Positions 8,841-16,224 of a stretch of 23,359 nucleotides of DNA are shown here, piece by piece. A program made the position numbers and the translations under genes. Under the pieces are notes generated by a model. The model was given only the letters and a program-made list of their open reading frames with translations, was not told the DNA's origin and did no database searches. The DNA comes from Caryophanales bacterium UBA7057. GTDB taxonomy: Bacteria; Bacillota_I; Bacilli_A; RF39; UBA660. The stretch is from assembly GCA_002493865.1 (NCBI GenBank), contig DLAC01000034.1, forward strand, positions 1 through 23,359. Reading direction: 5' to 3'. Each line of letters opens with the position of its first letter. The stretch's first letter is position 1.

Positions 8841-9470
8841 TTAATTGCTTTTATCCGTAAGTACTAAATTTCTTACCTTTTGATTATAAATATCATATCT
8901 TCGAATCAAATCCTGTTGTTCTTCAATTGTTGCATCTTTCATTAATTCTTTATAAAATCCACAACTCCCGAAGACTTCTGGGCAACCCCCACAGCGAACG
9001 CACTGAGGAACATTGGACCAAGCAATGACTTCACTATATTTCCGAATTTCTTCAATCACCGCCTCCCAATATTTTCTAGTTGTAGGATCTGCACACATAC
9101 AAAGTCTCTTTTCAGAAATATTGATAAGTCCCTGTAAATTAGCATCCATCTCAACGGGAATTGGATTCATTTGACTTCGATCTTCTCTTGGTATTTGTGT
9201 TCGGTCCTCTCTTTCCGTTGCGACAAACTTTTCACATCCCTCGTGGTGCCTCACAAAGTGGGTACTGATTGCATAAGGAATGCTTTTCCATTTCCAACTA
9301 GTAATTCCTCTTCGTATGGGAGAATGTCTACAAATTAAGAGCTTCTTTTTCCACTCTATATTTGGAACTTTGCCTGCCGCCTTATTAATTGTTGTCATAC
9401 ATGCGGATTTAATTTTCATCCAGTTCACATAAAAGTCTGTAATTTTTACGGTTGTATCATATTTTTCCAT
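8841..9470 (-). CDS. Divergent ThyX-like flavin-dependent thymidylate synthase family protein
   Basis: The 209-aa protein matches the ThyX fold pattern in its middle. HFVRHHEGCEKF (71-82) corresponds to the flavin/dUMP motif RHRxxSxNxxSxR, and ISEKRLCMCADPTTRKYW (118-135) to the usual region that ends the fold. The motif is degenerate: H76 replaces Arg, C79 replaces the first Ser, K81 replaces Asn, and TER (85-87) stands near the usual S-x-R. It resembles a ThyX-like subgroup I associate with phages, which carries 'RH...E.FV.T.R.DR' instead. A cysteine cluster (C157, C160, C163, C170; spacing 2-2-6) follows and could bind metal. Canonical ThyX methylates dUMP using methylene-folate, FAD and NADPH; whether this protein does so is open. 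GAGGAG (9478-9483) precedes the ATG by 7 nt. Confidence 0.68.
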   Translation of the reverse strand: MEKYDTTVKITDFYVNWMKIKSACMTTINKAAGKVPNIEWKKKLLICRHSPIRRGITSWKWKSIPYAISTHFVRHHEGCEKFVATEREDRTQIPREDRSQMNPIPVEMDANLQGLINISEKRLCMCADPTTRKYWEAVIEEIRKYSEVIAWSNVPQCVRCGGCPEVFGSCGFYKELMKDATIEEQQDLIRRYDIYNQKVRNLVLTDKSN

Positions 9471-9496
9471 TTCTAACTCCTCACATTGATTTTAAT

Positions 9497-10075
9497 TTAG
9501 TATATCCTCTGAATTTGTTTGGTCTTTGGCTGATATTCATGAATGGATGCATGTGTTACATTAAATTGTTCTTTATTTGTATCCGTTGGTATGCCATCCA
9601 TAAACATACCATTCATTTGATAATACAGGTAATTAATTACTCCCCGATGTGTTACGATTAAAGTATCATCTTGTTCTAGGAAGTAGGGAAGGGTAGATGC
9701 CATTCTTTCCCAAAAGTCTCTCAAAGACTCCCCATTCGGGTATTTAGTATCTACTGTCATGTTTTGAAGGAATTCTCCATAATGATATTTTAAATTTGCT
9801 TTCACAATATACATTCCATTGAGGTCTCCCTTATTCAGTTCCCTTAGTCTTTCATCTTCTATGATAGGTACTTCAAATTCCCTTTGTACCATTTGTGCTG
9901 TTTCAAGGGCTCTTGGAAGATCACTTGTATAAATACGGTCAAAATGAATGGGATGTTCTTTTAAGAAGGAAAGTGTTTTTTTTACCTGGCTTCTTCCTTC
10001 CCAGGTTAGTCCCATATGACTCCACCCGCCAATAAATCTTTCATCATCGAGTCCATGTCTTAAAAAATAAATCAT
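9497..10075 (-). CDS. Histidine phosphatase superfamily (phosphoglycerate mutase-like) protein
   Basis: A 192-aa single-domain branch 1 histidine phosphatase. R6-H7-G8 supplies the phosphorylated histidine; R55 in SDLPRALETA, E79 in LREL and H143 in IVTHRG complete the catalytic pocket. The family includes broad phosphatases, cofactor-dependent mutases and nucleotide phosphatases; with gpmI present in the same window, a glycolytic mutase role is unlikely. It is the first gene of the unit that continues into the ThyX-like and AAA/CYTH genes, with 26 and 24 nt between genes. The AGGAGG site sits 4 nt before the ATG. Two palindromes just upstream (10092-10106, 10150-10164) suggest regulation by the neighbouring Nudix protein. 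Substrate unknown. Confidence 0.85.
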   Translation of the reverse strand: MIYFLRHGLDDERFIGGWSHMGLTWEGRSQVKKTLSFLKEHPIHFDRIYTSDLPRALETAQMVQREFEVPIIEDERLRELNKGDLNGMYIVKANLKYHYGEFLQNMTVDTKYPNGESLRDFWERMASTLPYFLEQDDTLIVTHRGVINYLYYQMNGMFMDGIPTDTNKEQFNVTHASIHEYQPKTKQIQRIY

Positions 10076-10091
10076 AAATCCTCCTAGTTAA

Positions 10092-10106
10092 GTGTAAAGT
10101 ATACAC
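10092..10106. promoter_or_regulatory. Putative operator A, GTGTA-N5-TACAC
   Basis: GTGTA (10092-10096), five bases, TACAC (10102-10106): a perfect 5-bp dyad. It ends 7 bp before the AGGAGG of the phosphatase gene, so a bound protein would cover its promoter or transcript start. The same dyad recurs at 10150 and, with one change, at 11541. Confidence 0.6.
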
Positions 10107-10149
10107 ATATAAAATGTTAAATTTAGACGAATTTTTTCATCCATATAAT

Positions 10150-10164
10150 GTGTAATATATACAC
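10150..10164. promoter_or_regulatory. Putative operator B, GTGTA-N5-TACAC
   Basis: GTGTA (10150-10154), ATATA, TACAC (10160-10164). It lies 58 bp from operator A, and the sequence between the operators and beyond also repeats: each is followed by a GA(C/T)GAA-TTT(T/C)-TTCATC hairpin (10126-10141 and 10185-10200). Confidence 0.6.
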
Positions 10165-10184
10165 TTATATAAGGCTAAAATATG

Positions 10185-10200
10185 GATGAATTTCTTCATC
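10185..10200 (-). terminator. Possible weak terminator after thymidine kinase
   Basis: On the minus strand GATGAA-GAAA-TTCATC forms a 6-bp hairpin with a GAAA loop 9 nt after the tdk stop codon, followed by CATATTTTAG. The T-tract is poor, so readthrough into the next unit is likely. Confidence 0.35.
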
Positions 10201-10208
10201 AGTAATCA

Positions 10209-10832
10209 TCAATCAAATTTTTTCAAATATTGCATGTTCTTTTCTGGTAAGACCACCTGTTTTAGAAAACATGTTCCACAGAGTGGTTCATAAGTAACAT
10301 TAGATGTACTACCATCAATGATACATTCTTCTCCGTTCATTGTGTAAGCACCATTCACTAACCTTGCATTAAATAATGCCTTTTCGCCACATTTACAAGT
10401 TGGAATAATCGGAAGTTCTGAAATCTCATCTGCAAGTTCAAAGAATCGTTGACTTCCTTCAAATAATTTTCCTTTAAAGTTGGCACGAAGTCCAAATCCA
10501 ATCACCTGAATGTCGAGTCTTTTTGAAATGGTCCAAAGTTCTTCTACTTGTGTTCCAGTTAAGAATTGTGCTTCATCAATGATAATCGCATCAGTTTCAA
10601 AGATTCGTGAAAGGTTCGCATCTTCCAAAAAACTCTCTTCTTTGTCAATCCATAAATCGATTTGCCGTTCTGCCCCAGATCTAGAAACAATATGAGCATT
10701 TCCCTTAGTATCAATTCCTGGTTTTACAACGAGTGTTCGTTTTTTATTTTCTTCTAGATTATAGGCCATAGGAATCAAAATGCCACTTTTTCCTCCCTTC
10801 ATAGCACTATAAAAGTAAATTAATTTTGCCAC
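10209..10832 (-). CDS. tdk: Thymidine kinase, type II
   Basis: Phosphorylates thymidine with ATP to give dTMP in nucleoside salvage. The 207-aa protein has the P-loop YSAMKGGKSG (8-17; Gly-Gly where Escherichia coli has Asn-Ala), the Walker B/catalytic IIDEAQF and the lasso-domain zinc cysteines CKCGEKA and CGTC. Start: GTG at 10832 with AAGGAGG (10837-10843) at 4 nt; an ATG two bases upstream is out of frame. That Shine-Dalgarno overlaps the stop codon of the upstream Nudix gene (9 nt between genes), so the pair is co-transcribed and probably translationally coupled. Control would be through the Nudix gene promoter and its operator at 11541-11555. Confidence 0.95.
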   Translation of the reverse strand: MAKLIYFYSAMKGGKSGILIPMAYNLEENKKRTLVVKPGIDTKGNAHIVSRSGAERQIDLWIDKEESFLEDANLSRIFETDAIIIDEAQFLTGTQVEELWTISKRLDIQVIGFGLRANFKGKLFEGSQRFFELADEISELPIIPTCKCGEKALFNARLVNGAYTMNGEECIIDGSTSNVTYEPLCGTCFLKQVVLPEKNMQYLKKFD

Positions 10833-10841
10833 ATTACCTCC

Positions 10842-11516
10842 TTAAAAAATTCTTTTTTGTTTTTTTCCCTTTCGAAAACGGTAAAGCTTGGCCGGCTTCT
10901 TTCCTTCAAATTTTGCTGTTTCTCCGGTGTCTTCAATTAAGTTTAAAGAAAGCATTCGTTTTCTAAAGTTTCTACGATCATAATTGGTCCCGAGAATAGA
11001 TTCATAAACTTTTTGAATCTCTGGAAGGGTAAATTCTTTTGGAAACAGAATTTCTAGAATATCTGATTCGACAATACTTTCTTTAAGTTTTTCTAAAGCA
11101 TCTTGAATAATCTCTTCATGATCATAGGCAAGTGGTGGAATCTGATTAATGGCAAACCAACCAGCATTGGATGTTTTTAAGGTAGAAGTTAAAAGTTCTA
11201 CTTTAAAACGGTCAATAACTCCAAAATAAGAAATACCAATCATACGCATACAAGGGGAACGGTGAACTTTTCCAAAGACACTACATTGTTTTAAATTAGG
11301 AATCACGAGTCCTGTTTTTTCAAGAAGTTCTCGTCTCATTCCATCCTCTAAGTCTTCATCGTTATATAATGCGCCTCCTGGAAGTGACCACATTCCATAG
11401 AATGGCTCGTTTTTTCTCTCTACTAGTAGAATTTTAGTAATCCCATGGTCCACTGTAAAAACGGCTGCCATCACATGAATTCCTTGTTTTTTGTATCTTG
11501 GATTATTGATTTCCAT
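10842..11516 (-). CDS. NrtR-like transcriptional regulator: degenerate Nudix domain plus winged helix
   Basis: The start is the ATG at 11516 with GGTG just upstream; the in-frame TTG at 11534 lies inside the -10 hexamer. The 224-aa protein has an N-terminal Nudix domain, WSLPGGAL with the Nudix box from G48 to L70, and a C-terminal segment (about 150-224; FTLPEIQKVYESILGT, then NFRKRM) typical of the winged-helix part of NrtR-type regulators. The Nudix box reads R62-E63-L-L-E66-K67: the second Glu of the metal-binding EE is Lys, so hydrolysis is probably lost while ligand sensing may remain. NrtR relatives respond to ADP-ribose or sugar-nucleotide type ligands and repress NAD or sugar genes; here the neighbours are nucleotide genes. 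A palindrome sits inside its own promoter, implying autoregulation. Confidence 0.85.
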   Translation of the reverse strand: MEINNPRYKKQGIHVMAAVFTVDHGITKILLVERKNEPFYGMWSLPGGALYNDEDLEDGMRRELLEKTGLVIPNLKQCSVFGKVHRSPCMRMIGISYFGVIDRFKVELLTSTLKTSNAGWFAINQIPPLAYDHEEIIQDALEKLKESIVESDILEILFPKEFTLPEIQKVYESILGTNYDRRNFRKRMLSLNLIEDTGETAKFEGKKPAKLYRFRKGKKQKRIF

Positions 11517-11533
11517 ATCATCACCACAATACA

Positions 11534-11562
11534 AGTATATGTGTATTTTTTACGCAAGTCAA
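11534..11562 (-). promoter_or_regulatory. Promoter of the NrtR-like/tdk unit with embedded operator C
   Basis: On the minus strand TTGACT (11557-11562) and TATACT (11534-11539) are 17 bp apart. The spacer is one base, a 15-bp dyad GCGTA-N5-TACAC (plus strand 11541-11555, GTGTA-TTTTT-TACGC), and one base. A regulator on this dyad would block RNA polymerase directly. Confidence 0.78.
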
Positions 11563-11851
11563 TATTAAATTTTTTTAGACTGTAAATAATGTCTACATTT
11601 ATTATAAAGTTTTATGATAGATGATTAGTTTTATAGGATTTAGAATCCAAATAAAATATAATTGTAGTAGTAACTTTGGTAAATTTACTGATGTGGAAGA
11701 AGACTACTAAGAATCATTTTATCGCCATCAAATGAATAGTTTTAGGACACTGTTGCTTTATAAAATGAGAATTGTCCCATAGAATGAACCTATAAAATTA
11801 CAAAACTGTAATGAAAAGCAACCGGAAAATGCTAGTATTCGCTAGAATCTG
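11563..11851. other. Non-coding stretch upstream of pgk, no gene seen
   Basis: The stretch has no ORF with a credible start and no RNA gene I recognise. It holds small inverted repeats: GGATT-TAG-AATCC (11636-11648), a perfect GTAAATTTAC (11679-11688), TAGTAGT/ACTACTA arms (11665-11671 and 11703-11709), and GGACA/TGTCC arms (11745-11749 and 11773-11777). It may be the decayed remains of an element or an unrecognised leader. Confidence 0.4.
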
Positions 11852-11860
11852 TGGTATACT
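11852..11860 (+). promoter_or_regulatory. Extended -10 promoter of the pgk operon
   Basis: TGG followed by TATACT (11855-11860), an extended -10; the -35 is weak. The pgk start is 40 bp downstream. Confidence 0.6.
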
Positions 11861-11900
11861 AGATATGTATGAGAAGAATAATAACCCAAGGAGATTGTGT

Positions 11901-13082
11901 ATGAAGAAGACAATTATGGATTTAGATTTAACTGGAAAACGTGTCATTATTCGTTGTGATTTTAATGTTCCCATGAAAGATGGGAAAATCATTGATGATA
12001 CTAGAATTGTAGAAAGTCTAGATACCATTCGTTACGCAGTAGGACAAAGAGCAAAAATTATTTTATTATCTCATTTAGGAAGAATTAAATCTGAAGAAGA
12101 TTTAGAAAAAAATAGTTTAACTCCTGTTGCCATTCGTTTAGGAGATTTATTAAGAATTCCAATTCGTTTTGTCAATCGTACTCGAAGTGAAAAATTAAAA
12201 GAATTAATTGCTTCCATGAAAGAAGGAGAAATTATTCTAATTGAAAATACTCGTTTTGAAGACTTAGATGGGAAAAAAGAAAGTTCCAATGATCCTGAGC
12301 TAGCATCTTACTGGGCGAGTCTTGGGGATGTTTTTATTAATGATGCGTTTGGTACCATTCATAGAGCGCATGCCTCCAATGTTGGAATTGCTTCTCTCCT
12401 TCCGAATGCGATTGGTTTTTTAGTAGAAAAAGAATTAAATGCACTAAGTAGATTAGATCATCCAGAAAGACCTTACGTTGTTATTTTAGGAGGCGCAAAA
12501 GTATCTGATAAAATTGGAGTCATTCAAAATTTAGTGGAAAAAGCAGATAAAATTATCATCGGTGGCGGAATGGCATTTACCTTTTTAAAAGCTGCAGGGT
12601 ACGAGGTTGGAGGTTCCATTCTAGATACTGAAAACATTAATTTCTGTAAGGAAGTGTTAGAAAAATATCCGGGAAAAATTATTTTACCAGTTGATGTTCA
12701 TGCATCCGTTAATACCGAGGAAAATAGTCCTAGTAGAATTGTAAAAATAGGAGATTTACGTGCCAATGAATTAGGATTAGACATTGGAACCGATTCTATT
12801 AACTTGTTTGCCCGTGAGTTATTGGGAGCAAAAACAGTCGTATGGAATGGACCTTTAGGTATGTATGAAATACCAAAATATAGTGTTGGAACAGCACAAA
12901 TATTAAGATTTTTAACAGAACAAAATATTGATACGATTCTAGGTGGAGGAGACATTGTTGCAGCTTCTGAAAAACTAGGATATAAAGATAAAGTAAGCCA
13001 TGCATCGACCGGTGGTGGCGCAACACTCGAATATTTAGAAGGAAAAGAATTGCCAGGATTAAAAGTAATCAATGATAAATAA
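11901..13082 (+). CDS. pgk: Phosphoglycerate kinase
   Basis: Transfers phosphate from 1,3-bisphosphoglycerate to ADP, forming ATP in glycolysis. The 393-aa protein starts at the ATG at 11901 (MKKTIMDLDL), preceded by AAGGAGA (11888-11894) at 6 nt; the 30-codon in-frame extension from 11811 crosses the promoter and is rejected. IRCDFNVP near residue 23, SHLGR, the FGTIHRAHAS segment and the nucleotide-loop GGGDIVAA and STGGGATLEY near the C-terminus are all intact. It is single-domain with no triosephosphate isomerase fusion. It heads a compact run: the next gene begins 18 nt downstream. Confidence 0.98.
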   Translation: MKKTIMDLDLTGKRVIIRCDFNVPMKDGKIIDDTRIVESLDTIRYAVGQRAKIILLSHLGRIKSEEDLEKNSLTPVAIRLGDLLRIPIRFVNRTRSEKLKELIASMKEGEIILIENTRFEDLDGKKESSNDPELASYWASLGDVFINDAFGTIHRAHASNVGIASLLPNAIGFLVEKELNALSRLDHPERPYVVILGGAKVSDKIGVIQNLVEKADKIIIGGGMAFTFLKAAGYEVGGSILDTENINFCKEVLEKYPGKIILPVDVHASVNTEENSPSRIVKIGDLRANELGLDIGTDSINLFARELLGAKTVVWNGPLGMYEIPKYSVGTAQILRFLTEQNIDTILGGGDIVAASEKLGYKDKVSHASTGGGATLEYLEGKELPGLKVINDK

Positions 13083-13100
13083 AAAAACAAGGAGTAAATT

Positions 13101-14117
13101 ATGAAGGGTATAAAGAAAAACAGTATTATTTTATTAATCGTCACCATATTGATTGTAGGCTTTGTATTAAAAGATGATTTTAATGCAATTGTCGATGCCT
13201 TACTAAAAGCCAATCTTTTGGTATTGTTCCTTGCTTTTTTATGTCAGATTGTAGCACTGATGTTTGAAGCACTCGCATACAAAAAAGTGGTTGATAGTTA
13301 TACAGATGATTATTCTTATAAAAGTGCTTTAAAAATGCAATTCATTACGAAATTTTTTAATGGAATTACTCCCTTTTCTACAGGGGGACAACCGATGCAA
13401 ATCTACCTGTTAAAAAAAGATGGATTTCGTCTTACCAAAGCAACGAATATTATTATGCAAAATTTTATATTGTACCAAGCAGCATTAGTTACTTATGGAA
13501 TTATTGCTTTACTAGTCAATTGGAAATGGAATCTATTTAAGGAAGTCACTCTATTAAAAAATTTAATTTTATTAGGTTTTTTAATGAATACCTTAGTTAT
13601 GCTTGGATTAATCATTATAAGCTTCAGTAGTAAATTTAATCATGTGATGATCGATAAGGCAATTGCGGTACTTGCAAAATTAAAAATTGTAAAAGACAAA
13701 GAAAAGAAACAGGCAGAATGGAGTGAAAAAGTAGATGACTTTCATCAGGGAACTACGTATTTAAAACAACATAAAAAACTCTGCTTACAGTCTTACTTTT
13801 ATAACTTTGTTTACCTAACACTAAACTATGTAATGCCATATTTTGTTATTGCTTCCCTCTTAGGATTTGATAATCCTGTCACACCAATCGGGGCAATTTG
13901 TTCTTCCGCTTATATTTTAATTATTGGTTCCTTTGTACCGATTCCAGGGGCATCAGGAGGAATTGAATATGGATACTTACGATTCTTTGGATCTTTCATT
14001 AAAGGTGGTATACTAAAAGCATCATTACTAATTTGGAGATTTATTTCATATTATTTCTTAATGATTGTAGGTGCAGTAATCTTTAACCTTAAAGGAAGTG
14101 AAAAGAAATGCGAATAG
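13101..14117 (+). CDS. Flippase-like integral membrane protein (LPG synthase TM / UPF0104 family)
   Basis: The 338-aa protein is strongly hydrophobic with about 7-8 membrane segments. It carries the family signatures FNGITPFSTGGQPMQ (near residue 87) and VPIPGASGGIEYGYLRFF (near residue 275), the hallmark of the lysylphosphatidylglycerol synthase transmembrane family, which in MprF flips aminoacyl lipids. There is no cytosolic aminoacyltransferase domain, so it is a stand-alone flippase-like protein. The ATG follows AAGGAG. Its last 10 nt overlap the glycosyltransferase start, so the two are translationally coupled; moving the glycolipid made by that enzyme is a reasonable but untested idea. 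Confidence 0.85.
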   Translation: MKGIKKNSIILLIVTILIVGFVLKDDFNAIVDALLKANLLVLFLAFLCQIVALMFEALAYKKVVDSYTDDYSYKSALKMQFITKFFNGITPFSTGGQPMQIYLLKKDGFRLTKATNIIMQNFILYQAALVTYGIIALLVNWKWNLFKEVTLLKNLILLGFLMNTLVMLGLIIISFSSKFNHVMIDKAIAVLAKLKIVKDKEKKQAEWSEKVDDFHQGTTYLKQHKKLCLQSYFYNFVYLTLNYVMPYFVIASLLGFDNPVTPIGAICSSAYILIIGSFVPIPGASGGIEYGYLRFFGSFIKGGILKASLLIWRFISYYFLMIVGAVIFNLKGSEKKCE

Positions 14118-15352
14118 GAATTTTTACAGAAACTTATACACCCTATATTAGTGGTTTGGTAACGAGTGAAGTAATGCTCAAGAAAGCCTTAGAAAAACTA
14201 GGACATACTGTGTATGTAGTCACTGCCAATTTAGAGAGTTTTCACTATGATTACGACGAAGAGGAACATATTTTAAGAATTCCAGGAATTCCAACAGGAA
14301 TCTATGATTCTAGATTAACAGGATTATACCCAATTAAAGCAGTAAATATGATTAAAACTTGGAAGCTAGATATTATTCATTCTCAAACTGAGTTTGCAGT
14401 TGGAACCTTTGCGAGACTCCTTGCATATCAATTAGATATTCCACTCGTTCACACCTATCATACGATGTATGAAGATTATGTTCATTATGTAACAAAGGGA
14501 TATTTTGACAAATCTAGTAAAAAAATTGTTGAATACTTAACGAAATTCTATTGTGATAGAACAGCGAGCGAACTGATTGTTCCTACCAAGAAAACCTATG
14601 ACTTATTTAAAGAAAAATACAAAGTTGATAAAAATATTCATATTATTCCAACTGGAATTGAACTAGAAAGATTTTATATAGAAAATCTAGACTTAGAGCA
14701 AATTAAAAAATTAAAGAGAAAATATCATTTAAAAAAGGATGACTTTGTTGCAATCTTTGTAGGAAGAATTGCCCAAGAAAAAAATATTGTATATTTAATT
14801 GATGTTGTGAAAGAGTGCTTGCCACAGTGTCCGAATTTAAAGATGTTAATCGTTGGGGATGGACCAGACGCGGAAGAATATAAGGAATTAATTAAAAGTT
14901 ATAGATTAGAAGATAAAATTTTAATGGTTGGAAAAGCAAAATGGGAAGATATGCCATACTATTACCATCTAGCAGATATTTTCTTAACGGCTTCTGTAAC
15001 AGAGACACAGGGATTAACCGTGATTGAAGCGATGGCATCCGAAGTAACACCAATTTGTATTGAAGATGAGAGCTTTCAAAATACTGTCATTGATGATTTG
15101 AATGGAAAATTATTTAAAACGAAAAAAGGATGCAGAAAAGCAATTGAAGAGTTATACAATAACCATGAGCTAAATCAAAAATTATCCAAACAGGCAAGAA
15201 TTAATGTAGATAGATATAGTTCAAAATATTTCGCGGAATCTGTATTACAAGTATATCAATATGCTTTAGATCATAAAGAAAATCGTCTCGGTGTATTTGG
15301 AAAAATTGTTGAGAAGTTTAAAGGAGATAAAGATGAAACTGATCATAAGTAA
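14108..15352 (+). CDS. GT4 glycosyltransferase, diacylglycerol glucosyltransferase-like
   Basis: A 414-aa retaining GT-B enzyme. The N-terminal half shows IGIFTETYTPYISG (3-16) and VHTYHTMYEDYVHY near residue 117, typical of monoglucosyldiacylglycerol synthases and related sugar-lipid transferases. The C-terminal half has VGRIAQEKN and the EX7E motif E299-TQGLTVI-E307, which binds the nucleotide sugar. No signal peptide is present; such enzymes sit on the cytoplasmic face through basic amphipathic segments, and the C-terminus here is Lys-rich. The likely job is adding glucose to diacylglycerol for membrane glycolipids or lipoteichoic acid anchors, but the acceptor cannot be read from sequence. 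It overlaps the flippase-like gene by 10 nt and tpiA by 20 nt. Confidence 0.82.
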   Translation: MRIGIFTETYTPYISGLVTSEVMLKKALEKLGHTVYVVTANLESFHYDYDEEEHILRIPGIPTGIYDSRLTGLYPIKAVNMIKTWKLDIIHSQTEFAVGTFARLLAYQLDIPLVHTYHTMYEDYVHYVTKGYFDKSSKKIVEYLTKFYCDRTASELIVPTKKTYDLFKEKYKVDKNIHIIPTGIELERFYIENLDLEQIKKLKRKYHLKKDDFVAIFVGRIAQEKNIVYLIDVVKECLPQCPNLKMLIVGDGPDAEEYKELIKSYRLEDKILMVGKAKWEDMPYYYHLADIFLTASVTETQGLTVIEAMASEVTPICIEDESFQNTVIDDLNGKLFKTKKGCRKAIEELYNNHELNQKLSKQARINVDRYSSKYFAESVLQVYQYALDHKENRLGVFGKIVEKFKGDKDETDHK

Positions 15353-16046
15353 TCTCAAAATGAATCTTACCCTAGAGGAGATAAAATCATATATTCAACA
15401 GTTGAATGAAATAAAGTGTCAGAGAAATAAGTTGATTGTTTGTCCAAGCTATCCATATTTATCTTATTTTAATGGAAAAAATTATTCTCTTGGAAGTCAA
15501 AATGTAGCGAGTGAGAAGATGGGAGCTTTTACTGGAGAAGTTTCCATTGAACAATTAACTTCCCTTGGAATTCATTATGTAATTATTGGTCACTCAGAAA
15601 GAAGAACCCATTTGAAAGAAGATAGTGATTTGATTCGAAAAAAGCTTTCGTTATGTTTTGACTATGATGTGATACCAATTCTTTGTATTGGAGAAAATCT
15701 AGAAGAAAAGGAAAAACGAACGGAAGTATTAAAGAGTCAAATTGATTCTGCCCTTCAAGGATTAAAATTAAAAGATATCATACTTGCTTATGAACCAGTT
15801 TGGTCCATTGGGACAGGCTTTATCCCAACGAGAGAAGAAATTAAAAATACTCTGGATTGGATGAAAAAATATATGAAGAGTCATTACTCTATAGAATGTA
15901 AAGTAGTATATGGAGGAAGTGTCAACCCGAGAAATATAGAATCCTTAAATCAGATTGAGGAAATTGACGGTTACTTAATCGGAGGAGCCAGTCTAAAAAT
16001 AGAAGAATTAAAAAGAATCATAGAAGTATTGGAGGTAGAAAAATGA
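15333..16046 (+). CDS. tpiA: Triosephosphate isomerase
   Basis: Interconverts dihydroxyacetone phosphate and glyceraldehyde 3-phosphate. The ATG at 15333 (MKLIISNLKMN) follows AAGGAG (15321-15326) at 6 nt, giving 237 aa, a little short of the usual 250. The active-site residues are K9 in SNLKMN, H87 in GHSERR and E154 in AYEPVWSIGTG; the phosphate loop YGGSVNP and LIGGASL are intact. The gene starts inside the end of the glycosyltransferase gene (20-nt overlap) and shares its stop with the next start in an ATGA overlap, so translation is coupled along the whole pgk run. Confidence 0.97.
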   Translation: MKLIISNLKMNLTLEEIKSYIQQLNEIKCQRNKLIVCPSYPYLSYFNGKNYSLGSQNVASEKMGAFTGEVSIEQLTSLGIHYVIIGHSERRTHLKEDSDLIRKKLSLCFDYDVIPILCIGENLEEKEKRTEVLKSQIDSALQGLKLKDIILAYEPVWSIGTGFIPTREEIKNTLDWMKKYMKSHYSIECKVVYGGSVNPRNIESLNQIEEIDGYLIGGASLKIEELKRIIEVLEVEK

Positions 16047-16207
16047 GTTTAGATATTTTTAATGATATTGGTACATGGTTTAGTAATACGATGCAGGACT
16101 TACAAAAACTCGTAGAAACCAACTTTGATAATCCACTATTTTGGGTACTCATTGTCGTCATAATCATAGCAATTACAGCCACTGCTTTTAATTCTTTAAA
16201 TAAATAA
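16043..16207 (+). CDS. Small single-pass membrane protein, 54 aa
   Basis: This short ORF begins with ATG at 16043 inside the tpiA stop (ATGA) and has a strong GGAGG (16031-16035) 7 nt upstream, so translation is likely. The N-terminal 30 residues are amphipathic and polar (MSLDIFNDIGTWFSN), followed by a hydrophobic run about residues 31-48 (PLFWVLIVVIIIAITATA) and a short FNSLNK tail. There is no signal peptidase site and no known motif. It is the last gene of the pgk run. The function is unknown; a small membrane partner for the flippase-like or glycosyltransferase proteins is possible. Confidence 0.7.
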   Translation: MSLDIFNDIGTWFSNTMQDLQKLVETNFDNPLFWVLIVVIIIAITATAFNSLNK

Positions 16208-16224
16208 ATCAAAACTTTTCCTTT

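Noticed and set aside
11703..11777. Short inverted repeats before pgk as insertion sequence ends
   Set aside because: Arms are 5-7 bp with no transposase remnant and no target duplication that I can find.
11811..11900. In-frame N-terminal extension of phosphoglycerate kinase
   Set aside because: It spans the extended -10 promoter at 11852-11860, has no ribosome site, and the conserved pgk N-terminus begins at 11901 after AAGGAGA.
12698..13213. 171-aa minus-strand ORF over the end of pgk
   Set aside because: It is a shadow of pgk and the flippase-like gene; composition is implausible and no ribosome site is present.
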